From Halothiobacillus diazotrophicus (lineage in GTDB: Bacteria > Pseudomonadota > Gammaproteobacteria > Halothiobacillales > Halothiobacillaceae): a DNA stretch of 64,000 bases. Both the position numbers and the translations under genes were made by a program. This document shows, piece by piece, positions 30,472-39,771 of the stretch. The stretch lies in the NCBI RefSeq assembly GCF_001663815.1, contig NZ_CP016027.1:2057001-2121000 (forward strand). Reading direction: 5' to 3'. Positions within the stretch are counted from its first letter, which is position 1; each line of letters starts with the position of its first letter. Below the pieces are notes generated by a model. It did no database searches, was not told where the DNA came from, and worked only from the letters and a program-made list of their open reading frames with translations.

Positions 30472-30506
30472 GCGCATCCTGAGTGAATCCACCGGAGGGT
30501 AGTCTT

Positions 30507-30971
30507 ATGTTGCGCGTGATTTCTGTGATGATCTTGAGTGGCTTGACCGTTCTGCTGGGCGGTTGCGCCAGCAGTATGAGCAGCGATACCTACAGCCGCG
30601 GCTCGTCCATGCAGATGCAGAATGTGCAGTACGGCACGGTGGAAAGCGTGCGCGGCGTGCGCATCGAGGGAACGAAGTCGCCACTTGGCGCCATCGGCGG
30701 GGCCATCGTTGGTGGTCTGCTCGGCAGTACGGTCGGTGGGGGTCGGGGCAAGGATCTGGCCACGGTCGGCGGTGCAATCGCCGGTGGCGTGGCCGGTTCG
30801 GCCATCGAGGAGGGGGCCACGCAACAGAATGGCGTGGAGATCACCGTCCGTCTCGACAATGGCCGAATCGTTTCGATCGTCCAGGCGGTGGACAATCAGC
30901 GCTTTGCGCCGGGACAGCGGGTTCAGGTGATTACCGCGCCGAACGGCGTGAGTCGCGTCACGGGCGGTTAA
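30507..30971 (+). CDS. slyB: Outer membrane lipoprotein SlyB-like, glycine zipper
   Basis: The 154-residue lipoprotein precursor has a signal peptide ending in the lipobox LLGG-Cys (MILSGLTVLLGGCASS). The mature part includes YGTVESVRGVRIEGT and a glycine-zipper double helix (GAIGGAIVGGLLGSTVGGGRG, GGAIAGGVAGSAIEE). It ends with a small beta domain (GVEITVRLDNGRIVSIVQ, GQRVQVITAPNG), as in SlyB/Pcp proteins that stabilise the outer membrane. I start at ATG 30507, preceded by GGAGG; the frame is open slightly upstream. Confidence 0.9.
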   Translation: MLRVISVMILSGLTVLLGGCASSMSSDTYSRGSSMQMQNVQYGTVESVRGVRIEGTKSPLGAIGGAIVGGLLGSTVGGGRGKDLATVGGAIAGGVAGSAIEEGATQQNGVEITVRLDNGRIVSIVQAVDNQRFAPGQRVQVITAPNGVSRVTGG

Positions 30972-31083
30972 GTGCATCCCCGGCTGTTTCCGTGGTCAGG
31001 CCCGGGAAGCCGAGAACCATCTCATCGGGAACACGGGGGTGTGGGGCTGCACGTGTCCGGCCATCGCCTGTTAAGGAGCAATT

Positions 31084-31683
31084 GTGTTTGGATTTGATAT
31101 CGCTCCGTTGTTGACCCAGTACGGATTGATCGTGCTTGCGATCGGTTGTCTGCTCGAGGGCGAAACGGTGCTCGTGCTGGCGGGTCTTGCGGCGCATCAG
31201 GGTTGGCTCGGCTTGCCGGACGTCCTGTTGGTTGCGATGTTTTTCGGCTGGTTGGGCGATCAGATCTTTTTCTGGTTGGGTCGCTGGAAAGGGGATGCCA
31301 TCCTTCTGCGCCTGCCGGCATGGGGCCGGCAGAAACCTCGGGTTGATGCGTGGATCCACAAGTACCATGCGCCGGTCGTCGTCATGATCCGATTCATGTA
31401 TGGGCTGCGCGTGGCTGGGCCGGTCCTGATCGGCCATAGCGGGCTCTGCCCCTGGAAATTCGCCGTCTACAATGCACTGGGGGCCGCTATCTGGGCGAGT
31501 CTGTTCGTCGGCCTGGGCTGGGCGTTCGGTCAGGCGGCCGAACAGGTGCTCAACCGGATCAATCACTGGGGGCACTACGTGTTCTACATCGGGGCTGCAG
31601 TCGTGGTGATCGCGACCGCGGTTTTTTGGTATTGGAATCGTCGTCGTAGCCGACGGGCCATGGCGGCGGAGAAAGGAGAGTAG
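31084..31683 (+). CDS. DedA family membrane protein
   Basis: The 199-residue protein starts with GTG after AAGGAG and has about five membrane segments. Family hallmarks include LLEGETVLVLAGLAAHQGWL with an acidic residue in the first re-entrant helix, FFGWLGDQIFFWLGRWKG, and the Arg-rich FMYGLRVAGPVLIGHSGLCPWKFAVYNALGAAIWA. DedA proteins include undecaprenyl-phosphate and other lipid flippases. Its stop precedes gmk by one base, so the two are probably co-transcribed. Confidence 0.92.
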   Translation: MFGFDIAPLLTQYGLIVLAIGCLLEGETVLVLAGLAAHQGWLGLPDVLLVAMFFGWLGDQIFFWLGRWKGDAILLRLPAWGRQKPRVDAWIHKYHAPVVVMIRFMYGLRVAGPVLIGHSGLCPWKFAVYNALGAAIWASLFVGLGWAFGQAAEQVLNRINHWGHYVFYIGAAVVVIATAVFWYWNRRRSRRAMAAEKGE

Positions 31684-31684
31684 C

Positions 31685-32314
31685 GTGATTCGGGGGCAAT
31701 TGTATGTGGTTTCGGCACCATCCGGAGCCGGTAAGACGAGCCTGATCAAGGCATTGCGCGCGCGCATGCCGGAGATTGGATTGTCGGTGTCGCACACCAC
31801 CCGGCCCATGCGTCCCGGGGAAGAGAACGGCGTGCATTACCATTTCGTGGACGTAGCGACGTTCGAGGCCATGATTGCCGCAGGGGCGTTCGTCGAGCAT
31901 GCCCGGGTGTTCGATAACTACTACGGGACGTCGAAAGCGGCGATTTCGGCCGTACTGGCGAGCGGTCGCGATCTGATCCTGGAAATCGACTGGCAGGGTG
32001 CGGAACAGGTACGGGCGCAGTTTCCAGACGTGATTTCCGTGTTCATCCTGCCACCGAGTCGCGAGGCGCTGCGCGAGCGGCTGTTCGGGCGCGGTCAGGA
32101 TGCGGCGGATGTGATCGCGCGCCGGTTGGCCGAGGCGACGCTGGAAATGCGTCAGCATCCGCACTACGACTATCTGATTATCAACGAGGATTTCTCCGTT
32201 GCTCTGGAACAGCTGGGCTGTATTTTCACGGGCAGCCGTCTGCGCATGGCCAGACAAATCGAGGCCGAGCGGAATCGCCTGGAAAATTTGCTGAATACCC
32301 CCGAAAACCCTTAA
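31685..32314 (+). CDS. gmk: Guanylate kinase
   Basis: Gmk phosphorylates GMP to GDP using ATP. The 209-residue enzyme has the P-loop SAPSGAGKTS at 10-19 and the GMP-binding SVSHTTRPMRPGEENGVHYHF. It also has FVEHARVFDNYYGTSKAA, ILEIDWQGAEQVR and the lid/C-terminal DYLIINEDFSVALEQL. It starts with GTG one base after dedA. It is followed by rpoZ and spoT, a conserved gammaproteobacterial order linking guanine nucleotides and (p)ppGpp. Confidence 0.98.
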   Translation: MIRGQLYVVSAPSGAGKTSLIKALRARMPEIGLSVSHTTRPMRPGEENGVHYHFVDVATFEAMIAAGAFVEHARVFDNYYGTSKAAISAVLASGRDLILEIDWQGAEQVRAQFPDVISVFILPPSREALRERLFGRGQDAADVIARRLAEATLEMRQHPHYDYLIINEDFSVALEQLGCIFTGSRLRMARQIEAERNRLENLLNTPENP

Positions 32315-32353
32315 ACTGTCCGGTCAGTTTCACATTTCTGGGTAGAGATCATC

Positions 32354-32677
32354 ATGGCGCGTGTCACCGTAGAAGATTGTCTGGCGAAAGTTCCCAACCG
32401 CTTTGAGTTGGTTTTGATGGCGGCGCGACGTGCCCGGCAGATTGAGCAGGGCGCAGAGCCGCTGGTCCCGATGGGCAAGGAAAAACCTGTGGTCATCGCC
32501 CTGCGCGAGATCGGCGAAGGCAAGATCGACGAGGCGCAGATCAACGAGATTCAGGCCAACATGGTCGTCCTGCGTTCGCAGATCTCCGAAGCCGAAATTC
32601 GCGCTGAATTGGCTCAGTTCGCCGACGAGAGCGAAGGTGCCGTTCGCCGTACACCGGTTAGCAGCGACGAGGGTTAA
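32354..32677 (+). CDS. rpoZ: RNA polymerase omega subunit
   Basis: Omega binds the C-terminal part of beta-prime and contributes a ppGpp site. The 107-residue protein begins [30 protein letters not shown], followed by [15 protein letters not shown], a textbook RpoZ. The tail is acidic. The stop codon (32675-32677) is immediately followed by the GTG start of spoT, indicating tight translational coupling between omega and the ppGpp enzyme. Confidence 0.97.
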   Translation: MARVTVEDCLAKVPNRFELVLMAARRARQIEQGAEPLVPMGKEKPVVIALREIGEGKIDEAQINEIQANMVVLRSQISEAEIRAELAQFADESEGAVRRTPVSSDEG

Positions 32678-34882
32678 GTGTCTGAGGCGAGCGCGAAATC
32701 GCCGATTTCCGGCGCGTCCAATTTCGGCGCGCCGGCCGCTGAAGTAGAAGTGTTTTTTGCGCCGCTTGCCGAACGTCTGGCGCAGTACATCGATCCCGAA
32801 GGCATCCAGCACATCAAGGATGCCTTTGTTTTTGGCGCCAATGCCCATGTGGGCCAGGCCCGCAAGAGCGGTGAGCCCTACATCAGTCATCCCGTGGCCG
32901 TGGCGGAAATCCTGGCCGGTCTGCACATGGACGAGGCGACCCTGGTGGCGGCGATTCTGCACGACGTCATCGAGGATACGGCCGTGGCCCGCGAGGAAAT
33001 CGTGCAGCACTTCGGCGAGGAAGTGGCCCGACTGGTTGACGGCGTTTCCAAGCTGACCCAGATCCGTTTCAAGTCCAAGGCGGAGGCCCAGGCCGCCAAC
33101 TTCCGCAAGATGATGATGGCGATGGTCGAGGATGTGCGCGTCATCCTCATCAAACTCGCCGACCGCCTGCACAACATGCGTACCCTGGGTGTGATGCGTC
33201 CGGACAAGCGCCGGCGGATTGCCCGGGAAACGCTCGACATCTATACGCCGATCGCGAGCCGACTCGGGTTGAATGCTCTGCGGCATGAGCTGGAGGACAT
33301 GGGGTTCGCCGCACTCTATCCGGCGCGTTATCGGGTATTGACCGAAGCCGTGCGCAAGGCGCGCGGGAACCGCAAGGAAGTCGTTGCGGGCATCGAGGAG
33401 CGCTTCATCCAGCGCTTTGCCGACGAGCGCCTGCGCGCCTCCATCGATGCCCGGGAGAAACGACCCTATTCCATCTACCGCAAGATGGCGCAGAAGCATC
33501 TCTCCTTCAAGGACGTATTCGATGTGTTTGCGGTGCGTATCGTCGTGGGTAGCGTGGACGAGTGCTACCGTGCCCTCGGCATCGTGCACAATCTCTACAA
33601 GCCCCTGCCGGGTCGGTTCAAGGACTACATCGCCATTCCCAAGGCGAACGGCTATCAGTCGCTGCACACCATCCTGTTCGGTCCGCATGGGATTCCGCTG
33701 GAAGTCCAGATCCGGACCGCCGAGATGCACCAGTTCGCCGAAAGCGGCATCGCCGCGCACTGGCTCTACAAGGCGAACCACGACCAGGGAACCGTGACCC
33801 AGGCGCGCGCCCGCGAATGGCTGCGCGATCTGCTGGAAATCCAGCAGAAGGCCGGGAATCCGCAGGAGTTCCTGGAGTCGGTCAAGGTCGACCTGTTCCC
33901 GGACGAGGTGTATGTGTTCACGCCGATGGGCGAGATCATCGAACTGCCGCGACGGGCGACCGCCGTGGATTTCGCTTATGCCATTCACACCGACGTGGGC
34001 AATACCTGCGTTTCCTGCAAGATCGATCGACGATTCGCCCCGTTGTCCACACCCGTCGAGAACGGTCAGACCGTGGAAATCATCACGGCCTCGGGGGCGG
34101 AACCCAACCCGAACTGGCTCTCCTTCGTCGTGACGGCGAAGGCCCGGGCGAATATCCGAAGCTATCTCAAGAACCTGCAGGATGCCGAGGCGATCAAGCT
34201 GGGGCATCGATTGCTGACGAAGGCATTGAGCGTGGAGTCCGTCGAGTTCGAGGACGTGCAGACCGATCGCTTGAATCAGCTGCTGGCGGAGTATCACTAC
34301 GAGGGGCTATCGGATCTGTTGCGCGACATCGGTCTGGGCAATCGCATGGCGCCTCTGGTCGCCCGCCTGCTCCTGCTGGACGGTACGACGGAGCCGGTAG
34401 ATACCGAGGGGCCCGCGCGGGCGGCCACCATCAATGCCGCCAACTCCCCCATCATCATCAGTGGAACGGAAGGATTGGTGGTGGATTTCGCCAAATGCTG
34501 CCATCCGATTCCGGGCGATGGCGTGGTCGGGTTCCTCAGTACCGGTCGCGGGATTGTGGTCCATCGCCGGGATTGCTCCAATGCGGCCGATGTCGGCGCG
34601 CACCCCGAGCGCTGGCTGGCCGTGAATTGGGCCAGCGAGCCCACGGGCGAGTATCAGGCGCAGATCGTGATTCACGCCAAGAACGTGCGGGGTGGCCTGG
34701 CCCGCATTGCGGCATCGGTGGCCGAAACGGGGGCCGATATCGATGACGTCCGCTTCGATGATCGGGACGTCAATCTCACCATCATCACCGTGACCTTGCG
34801 CGTGAGCAATCGGGTACACCTAGCGCGCGTGATGCGGCGGGTCAAGCAGGTGACCGACGTCGTGAAGGTCGTTCGCCCCTGA
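32678..34882 (+). CDS. spoT: Bifunctional (p)ppGpp synthetase/hydrolase SpoT
   Basis: The 734-residue protein has an HD hydrolase domain (SGEPYISHPVAVAEIL, HDVIEDTAV with the HD pair at 95-96, IKLADRLHNMRTL). A RelA/SpoT synthetase domain follows, with GRFKDYIAIPKANGYQSLHT and VQIRTAEMHQFAESGIAAHW. Then come TGS (VYVFTPMGEIIELPRRATAVDFAYAIHTDVG), a CxCC-type helical/zinc region (FAKCCHPIPGDGVVGF) and a C-terminal ACT domain. Both catalytic halves look intact, so it should make and degrade (p)ppGpp. GTG start directly abuts rpoZ. Confidence 0.98.
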   Translation: MSEASAKSPISGASNFGAPAAEVEVFFAPLAERLAQYIDPEGIQHIKDAFVFGANAHVGQARKSGEPYISHPVAVAEILAGLHMDEATLVAAILHDVIEDTAVAREEIVQHFGEEVARLVDGVSKLTQIRFKSKAEAQAANFRKMMMAMVEDVRVILIKLADRLHNMRTLGVMRPDKRRRIARETLDIYTPIASRLGLNALRHELEDMGFAALYPARYRVLTEAVRKARGNRKEVVAGIEERFIQRFADERLRASIDAREKRPYSIYRKMAQKHLSFKDVFDVFAVRIVVGSVDECYRALGIVHNLYKPLPGRFKDYIAIPKANGYQSLHTILFGPHGIPLEVQIRTAEMHQFAESGIAAHWLYKANHDQGTVTQARAREWLRDLLEIQQKAGNPQEFLESVKVDLFPDEVYVFTPMGEIIELPRRATAVDFAYAIHTDVGNTCVSCKIDRRFAPLSTPVENGQTVEIITASGAEPNPNWLSFVVTAKARANIRSYLKNLQDAEAIKLGHRLLTKALSVESVEFEDVQTDRLNQLLAEYHYEGLSDLLRDIGLGNRMAPLVARLLLLDGTTEPVDTEGPARAATINAANSPIIISGTEGLVVDFAKCCHPIPGDGVVGFLSTGRGIVVHRRDCSNAADVGAHPERWLAVNWASEPTGEYQAQIVIHAKNVRGGLARIAASVAETGADIDDVRFDDRDVNLTIITVTLRVSNRVHLARVMRRVKQVTDVVKVVRP

Positions 34883-34884
34883 TG

Positions 34885-34898
34885 CCCGGCATGCCGGG
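34885..34898. repeat. 14-bp perfect palindrome after spoT
   Basis: CCCGGCATGCCGGG is fully self-complementary and begins two bases after the spoT stop. No T tract follows. It could be an RNA hairpin protecting the 3' end or a weak terminator, or simply chance in GC-rich DNA. Confidence 0.5.
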
Positions 34899-34970
34899 AT
34901 GGCGTTCCCGGGTTGGTTGATCATTCAGACCGAGGCGGGTTCGCAGTCACACCTCGCCGCAACGCAATGA

Positions 34971-35702
34971 TCATTCGAACTGATAGACCAGATTGACCGA
35001 GGTGAACGTGTCGGTATGTCGGGTGTTCGCAGGCACCTGGGTATTGTGCTGCACGGTGTAGGAGAGCTTCATCGCCAGCTTCTTGGTCATCGAGGCGCTG
35101 AGCGAGGAGACGGACTCGATTTCAGTGTTGTTGCGGCCGGCAAGCACGGTCAGTTCCTGTTCGAATTTGCCCATTTGGGAAAAACGATATTCCAGATCAC
35201 CGTTGACGCGACCGATCAGATCGTTGCTCGTTTCGCCCGTAGTGAGCTTGGCGCGCCGGAAGCCGGGGCCGACTTCAAGCGTGAAGCTGCCCGCGTCGGA
35301 CATCCAGAAACGATGTCCCAGGCCGGTTGCGGCATTGACCTGATAGTCGTAACCGGAAAAGGTGTCGCGGATGGCGCGCGTGGCGCCGAACACGTAGTTC
35401 CGCTTGTCCAGGGAGTAGTTGCTTTCGAAACTGCCCAGAACCCGGTTCGCCGTGGCGTTCCCGTTCTCGCTGGCCCGCAGGGTTTCCAGCCGAAGCTTGT
35501 TGGTCCAGGGTTCGTCGTGGTATTTGATTTTCAGCTTGGCATTCAGATTCGTGCTCTGGCTGTTTCCGGTCGCCACCGCCGCACCCAGTTCGGCGGACGA
35601 GGTCCAGACCGGTGTTGGGGTGTTATCGGCCGCCAGGGCTTGAGTGGAGATCAGGGGTGTGCTCAGGCAGATCGGTGCCAGCATCCAAATACGTAAAGAC
35701 AT
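34971..35702 (-). CDS. DUF481 family outer-membrane beta-barrel protein
   Basis: From ATG 35702 the protein is 243 residues with a signal peptide (MSLRIWMLAPICLSTPLIST, cleavage near QALA-AD). The mature part is a run of amphipathic beta strands: WTSSAELGAAVATGNSQSTNLNAK, KLRLETLRASENG, SNYSLDKRNYVFGATRAI, ending in the aromatic C-terminus VNLVYQFE expected for outer-membrane barrels. It matches DUF481, the YdiY salt-induced outer-membrane group. Function is unknown. An upstream in-frame start would add 29 non-signal residues and is rejected; AGAGGA precedes the chosen ATG. Confidence 0.88.
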   Translation of the reverse strand: MSLRIWMLAPICLSTPLISTQALAADNTPTPVWTSSAELGAAVATGNSQSTNLNAKLKIKYHDEPWTNKLRLETLRASENGNATANRVLGSFESNYSLDKRNYVFGATRAIRDTFSGYDYQVNAATGLGHRFWMSDAGSFTLEVGPGFRRAKLTTGETSNDLIGRVNGDLEYRFSQMGKFEQELTVLAGRNNTEIESVSSLSASMTKKLAMKLSYTVQHNTQVPANTRHTDTFTSVNLVYQFE

Positions 35703-35813
35703 GCAGACAGTTCCTCTCTTGTGTCTGATTGGGGTTCGGGTCGATAGGGGGCGGCCATGGACCATAGTGCAAACGGGCCCGGCATGCAAAGCCAGAGCGC
35801 TGGTGTCGGTGCG

Positions 35814-36911
35814 TCAGTTTTCTTCGTGCGTGCCAACGCAGAGGTCATACCACTCTTCGGTGTAGGGCGGAAGGGCGCGCGTCAGGTGCAGGATCTGCGC
35901 CTGATCGAGGTAGCCGCGCCGGTTCAGGGCGCAGGCCAGGGAAAAGTAGCGGGCTTCCCGCCGGAGTCGATCCAGATCCGGTGAGGGGCTGCAGATCAGG
36001 CGAATGGTGTTTTCAGGCAATCCCCATGCTTGGGCGATGCGGGCGCTGTAGGTCGGGATCAGGGCGCGGAAGCGTTTGAGGAAGGCTGGGCTGAGGAAGG
36101 GGCCGTTGAGGGTGCCCTGATGGAGCAGAGCAAACAGCCCCGTGTGTTCGAGCAGTACGGACAGATAAAGGTCGAATCCCAGGTTTTCATCGATCGCGGG
36201 TAAGGTGCTCTCCTCACCGGGGCGGGGCTTGTGTCGCAGCGCCAGGCGCAATGCATTGGCGGCGCGAAGGCTGACCGGCCAGATGTCGTGAATGAGCAGT
36301 GGGTTGATGCCGCTAACGGGCTTGGATACGGCAATCGGGCTGAACATGGCTGCGGCAACCACTTCCCGCATGCCGGAAAAACCCAGAAGCATCACGGCCT
36401 GCTCGATGGAGGTGACATTGTCGTGCCGGATCCGCATGGCGGGGCTGTTGATCAGCCGGAGTACCTGGGTGGCTATGGTCGGATCGGATTCAATCAATTC
36501 GGTCAGCGTCCGGATCGGCGTGGCTGGATTCTTCAGTGCCGTCATCAGCTTGGGAAGAATGTTGGGTAGCCGCGGCACGTAGTTTGTCAGCCGGGTCGGC
36601 GTTTCCTTCAGATCATCCGTGCGCTGCTTCAGCCAGGCGACTTCCGGCGCGGTCAGAGTCTGGCTCACACCTTTTTGCGATGGCGAGGCGTTCAACAGTT
36701 TTTCATAGAAGAGTGAGGAGACCGCCTCCGGGTCGGGGAAGTGGGACTCCAGGGCGGCTTCGCTGGGTTCGAAGCTTTGAGCGTTGCGCGGGTCGTGAGG
36801 GGGCAGGCGCAGGCCTCTTTGAGCTCGGTGATCTTTCTTGGCATGGATCGGGCGTCCGCCCTCAGCGGGCGGCAGCGAACCGGAGAACACCTGTTTGAGC
36901 CAATGCCACAT
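35814..36911 (-). CDS. HDOD domain signalling protein
   Basis: The 365-residue protein has a charged, probably disordered N-terminus and an HDOD domain from about 110 to 300. Family sequences are visible: VPRLPNILPKLMTALKNP, IRTLTELIESDPTIATQVLRLINSP, and VTSIEQAVMLLGFSGMREVVAAAMFSPI. HDOD domains resemble HD phosphohydrolases without the catalytic residues and act as signalling or output modules. It lies just upstream of bolA and the GGDEF-EAL gene in reading order on the opposite end of the cluster, 15 bases after bolA stop, so the three may be co-transcribed. Confidence 0.87.
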   Translation of the reverse strand: MWHWLKQVFSGSLPPAEGGRPIHAKKDHRAQRGLRLPPHDPRNAQSFEPSEAALESHFPDPEAVSSLFYEKLLNASPSQKGVSQTLTAPEVAWLKQRTDDLKETPTRLTNYVPRLPNILPKLMTALKNPATPIRTLTELIESDPTIATQVLRLINSPAMRIRHDNVTSIEQAVMLLGFSGMREVVAAAMFSPIAVSKPVSGINPLLIHDIWPVSLRAANALRLALRHKPRPGEESTLPAIDENLGFDLYLSVLLEHTGLFALLHQGTLNGPFLSPAFLKRFRALIPTYSARIAQAWGLPENTIRLICSPSPDLDRLRREARYFSLACALNRRGYLDQAQILHLTRALPPYTEEWYDLCVGTHEEN

Positions 36912-36926
36912 ACACGGTCCCTGGCT

Positions 36927-37235
36927 TCAGGCGTTGTGCCCGGCGCAGGCCGGCGACGCCGGGGCCGCTTCACCCTTCACGCGCCATTCTTCCGGGGTAT
37001 AGGTATGCAGGGCTAGGGCATGTAGGCCAGCATCCCGCTCCTGTTGCAATAGATCCTGGACCAGACGATGGCGAGCCAGCAGGCCTGCCCCGGCAAAGCG
37101 TTCGCTGACCACGACAAGGCGAAAGTGGGATTCCGTTCGGTCACCGGCGTGCATGTGGGATTCGTTCTGGAGATCGAGGTGGCTCGGGGCCAGATGGGTT
37201 TCGATGGCGGTACGGATACGAATGGCGCGAGACAT
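36927..37235 (-). CDS. BolA family protein
   Basis: The 102-residue protein has the BolA fold: an N-terminal helix (IRTAIETHLAPSHLDLQNES), HMHAGDRTESHFRLVVVSERFAG with the conserved His residues used for Fe-S ligation with monothiol glutaredoxins, and LLARHRLVQDLLQQERDAGLHAL. The C-terminus ALHTYTPEEW is diagnostic. BolA proteins work in iron-sulfur trafficking and stress morphology. It lies between the GGDEF-EAL protein (38 bases upstream) and the HDOD protein (15 bases downstream). Confidence 0.95.
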   Translation of the reverse strand: MSRAIRIRTAIETHLAPSHLDLQNESHMHAGDRTESHFRLVVVSERFAGAGLLARHRLVQDLLQQERDAGLHALALHTYTPEEWRVKGEAAPASPACAGHNA

Positions 37236-37273
37236 GGCGAGGCGACTCCCTCAAATTCGGATATCTGGAGAGA

Positions 37274-39592
37274 TCATAGCAACCCCACGCCCAGCATGGA
37301 GGATATTTCTTCCGGTTTGCCTGGGCGGCCGACTAGATAGCCTTGGAACGAGTCGCAGCCAAGTCCTTCGAGCAGGTCTCGCTCGTCCACTGTTTCGACC
37401 CCTTCTGCCACGACCTCGAGACCCAGTGCATGGCCCATCGCGATGATGGCCTTGACGATTTCCAAGTCCTTCGGATCGTCGAAGATATCGCGCACGAAGC
37501 CCTGATCGATCTTGAGCCGATCGAAGGAGAAGCGCGTGAGATAACTTAGGGAGGAGTAGCCGGTACCGAAGTCGTCAAGGGCGAGCTGCACGCCCAGGGC
37601 CTTCACTTCGGCGAGGGTGGCCGCCGCCTTGGCGGGTTCGATGACGAGCGAGGACTCGGTCAGTTCGAGCTCAAGCAGGTCGGGGTTGATGTTCGATTCG
37701 CCAAGGGCACTGCGTATCCGGTCCACAAAGCAGGGGGCGTGCAACTGGACGCTGGAAATATTGACGGCCACGCTGATGCGTTCGCCCAGTTGGTCTCGCC
37801 AGGCGGCGGCCTGACGGCATGCCTCATGCAGTACCCAGCCGCCGACTTCGATGATGAGCCCGGATTGTTCGAGCAGCGGCACGAATTGGTCCGGCCGTGC
37901 AGCCAGATCGGGACGGGGCGGGGACCAGCGTAGCAAGGCCTCCACGCCTGTAATCGCGAGGCTGTTGGCGTTTTGTTGAACCTGATAAACAAGACGGAAT
38001 CGATTTTCCGTCAGCCCCGAGCGCAGGGCGGTCAGGAGGTCGGAGCGCCAATTCTGCAATTCGGCGATGTGCGGCGAGAAGACGGCATGGCTGTTGCGCC
38101 CCAGTTCTTTGGCTTCGTACATGGCGGAGTCGGCCTGGTGCAGCATTTCATGAATGGCCTGACCGTGGTCGGGCCAGAGTACGATGCCCGTGCTGGCCGA
38201 GGTAAATATGCTGACGCCGTCGATCACGAAGGGCCGGGCCGTGATTTCCTTGATTCGCGCCCCCAGGGCATCCAGGCTGGTCGGCGCGTTATCCGCCGGC
38301 AGCAGCAGGGCGAACTCATCCCCGCCCATCCGCGCAATCAGGATTTGGTCCGAGGTGCACTCATGCTGAAGGCGATGAGCCATTTCCTGGAGCAGACGGT
38401 CTCCCCGGGCATGACCATAACTGTCGTTCACCGAACGGAAGTAGTCGAGATCGAACATGACGAGTGCCAGCTTCTGGCTGGATTTCTCGCGCTTGAGTTC
38501 GTCGATCCAGCGTTGCGCTTCCAGTTGGAAGCAGCGACGATTCAGGAGTCCGGTCAGTTCGTCCTGGCTGGCCAGGTTCTGGTAGCGTGCCTGAGCTTCC
38601 TGGCGCTCGGTCACGTCCCGACCGATGATGACCAGTACCTTGCGCCGGCCATCAATTTCGAACAACGGCAGCTTCAGGGTATCGAAGACACGGGTGCGCC
38701 CGCCGGGCAGCGGCAGCGTATCCATGGTCCGGACCAGCCGGCCGGTTTCCCAGGCGCGCAGATCGGTTGCGCTGTAGCGGGCGAAGGTGGCCCGGTACAT
38801 GGGGTGTGTCATGGCGGCCAGCTCGTCGTCGGTCTTGCCCCACCAGGCGATGTCCTGCAGATGGCAGAGATCCAGGGCCGATTCGTTGGCCAGCAGCCAG
38901 CGGCTATCGGCATCCTTGATGACGATGAAATCCGGCGTGGCGTCGATCAGGGTCCGCATCAGGCGTTCGTTGTCGCTGAGTGCGTGTTCCAATGCCTTCA
39001 TGGCCGTGATTTCGTGCGCCAGGATGAAGTCATGCAGGGCTGCCGAGGGCGGTGCCTGGATCGTCTGGCGCTGGAAAATGCGGGTTTTCCCCGTGCGATC
39101 CTGCACCGAGAGCTCCATCGGCGCGTCGGCCGTGTCGGAGAAAGCGGGCACTTGTCGGGTCAGTTGCGCGATGAGGGACTCATCCCGGGCGTCATTGGCA
39201 GCCTTGTTGAGAAATACCGTTGCCTGTTGTTCGTCGCGACCAATGACGAAATCGGGCAGGCGATCGAGCCAGCCAATGGCGTCTTCGGACAGGCGGGGGT
39301 AGGCGGAAACGTGCAGCAGTCGTGCCTGAGGCGTATGGGGCGAGGCCCAGCGGCCAAGATGCGTCAACGCAAGCCACCGAACGCGCCAGACCCAGCCTCG
39401 GGTTCCTTCGGTCGGCCCGTGGCGTCCGTGATCGTCGGACCAGGCGTCAAGATGTCCCAATGCGTCCAGAATCAGCGGCAGATCGTGCAGCTTGCCCGTC
39501 TGGGTGATGACCTGATGCGCGCGGATCTGACCTTGTTCCTCAAGGTCAATCCACAGCCAGGCATCGGCATAGTCGGTCATGACAGGCAGCAT
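37274..39592 (-). CDS. PAS-GGDEF-EAL cyclic-di-GMP signalling protein
   Basis: The 772-residue protein has an uncharacterised N-terminal region (1-200), then a PAS domain at about 207-332 (LMRTLIDATPDFIVIKDADS), GGDEF at 337-495 and EAL at 515-767. The cyclase signature GGDEF (423-427) is intact, but the RxxD inhibitory site is missing five residues upstream. The phosphodiesterase motifs EALLRW (551-556), ELTESSL and DDFGTGYSSLSYL (673-685) look complete. It may therefore act mainly as a c-di-GMP phosphodiesterase. No membrane segment is seen. The start could also be the ATG at 39580. Confidence 0.93.
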   Translation of the reverse strand: MLPVMTDYADAWLWIDLEEQGQIRAHQVITQTGKLHDLPLILDALGHLDAWSDDHGRHGPTEGTRGWVWRVRWLALTHLGRWASPHTPQARLLHVSAYPRLSEDAIGWLDRLPDFVIGRDEQQATVFLNKAANDARDESLIAQLTRQVPAFSDTADAPMELSVQDRTGKTRIFQRQTIQAPPSAALHDFILAHEITAMKALEHALSDNERLMRTLIDATPDFIVIKDADSRWLLANESALDLCHLQDIAWWGKTDDELAAMTHPMYRATFARYSATDLRAWETGRLVRTMDTLPLPGGRTRVFDTLKLPLFEIDGRRKVLVIIGRDVTERQEAQARYQNLASQDELTGLLNRRCFQLEAQRWIDELKREKSSQKLALVMFDLDYFRSVNDSYGHARGDRLLQEMAHRLQHECTSDQILIARMGGDEFALLLPADNAPTSLDALGARIKEITARPFVIDGVSIFTSASTGIVLWPDHGQAIHEMLHQADSAMYEAKELGRNSHAVFSPHIAELQNWRSDLLTALRSGLTENRFRLVYQVQQNANSLAITGVEALLRWSPPRPDLAARPDQFVPLLEQSGLIIEVGGWVLHEACRQAAAWRDQLGERISVAVNISSVQLHAPCFVDRIRSALGESNINPDLLELELTESSLVIEPAKAAATLAEVKALGVQLALDDFGTGYSSLSYLTRFSFDRLKIDQGFVRDIFDDPKDLEIVKAIIAMGHALGLEVVAEGVETVDERDLLEGLGCDSFQGYLVGRPGKPEEISSMLGVGLL

Positions 39593-39771
39593 GGGGCGGC
39601 AGCTGCTCAGGCGATTGGGGGTGCGTCAACATGCGGGGGGCATGGCGCGGCGATCGAGTTGAAGTCACATGGCGACAGCATATGAAAGGTCCTTTTTTCG
39701 AGCTGTGATGTCGGAATGCACATACGTTCCTGACAATGTAAGGATAGCTAAGAATGTGTGCAATGAATATT

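Noticed and set aside
32330-34297. 655-codon leftward open frame inside spoT
   Set aside because: It is fully antisense to a well-conserved SpoT, with low-complexity His/Arg-rich translation and no start context.
37973-39685. 570-codon rightward open frame opposite the GGDEF-EAL gene
   Set aside because: Antisense shadow; the opposite strand has complete PAS, GGDEF and EAL motifs.
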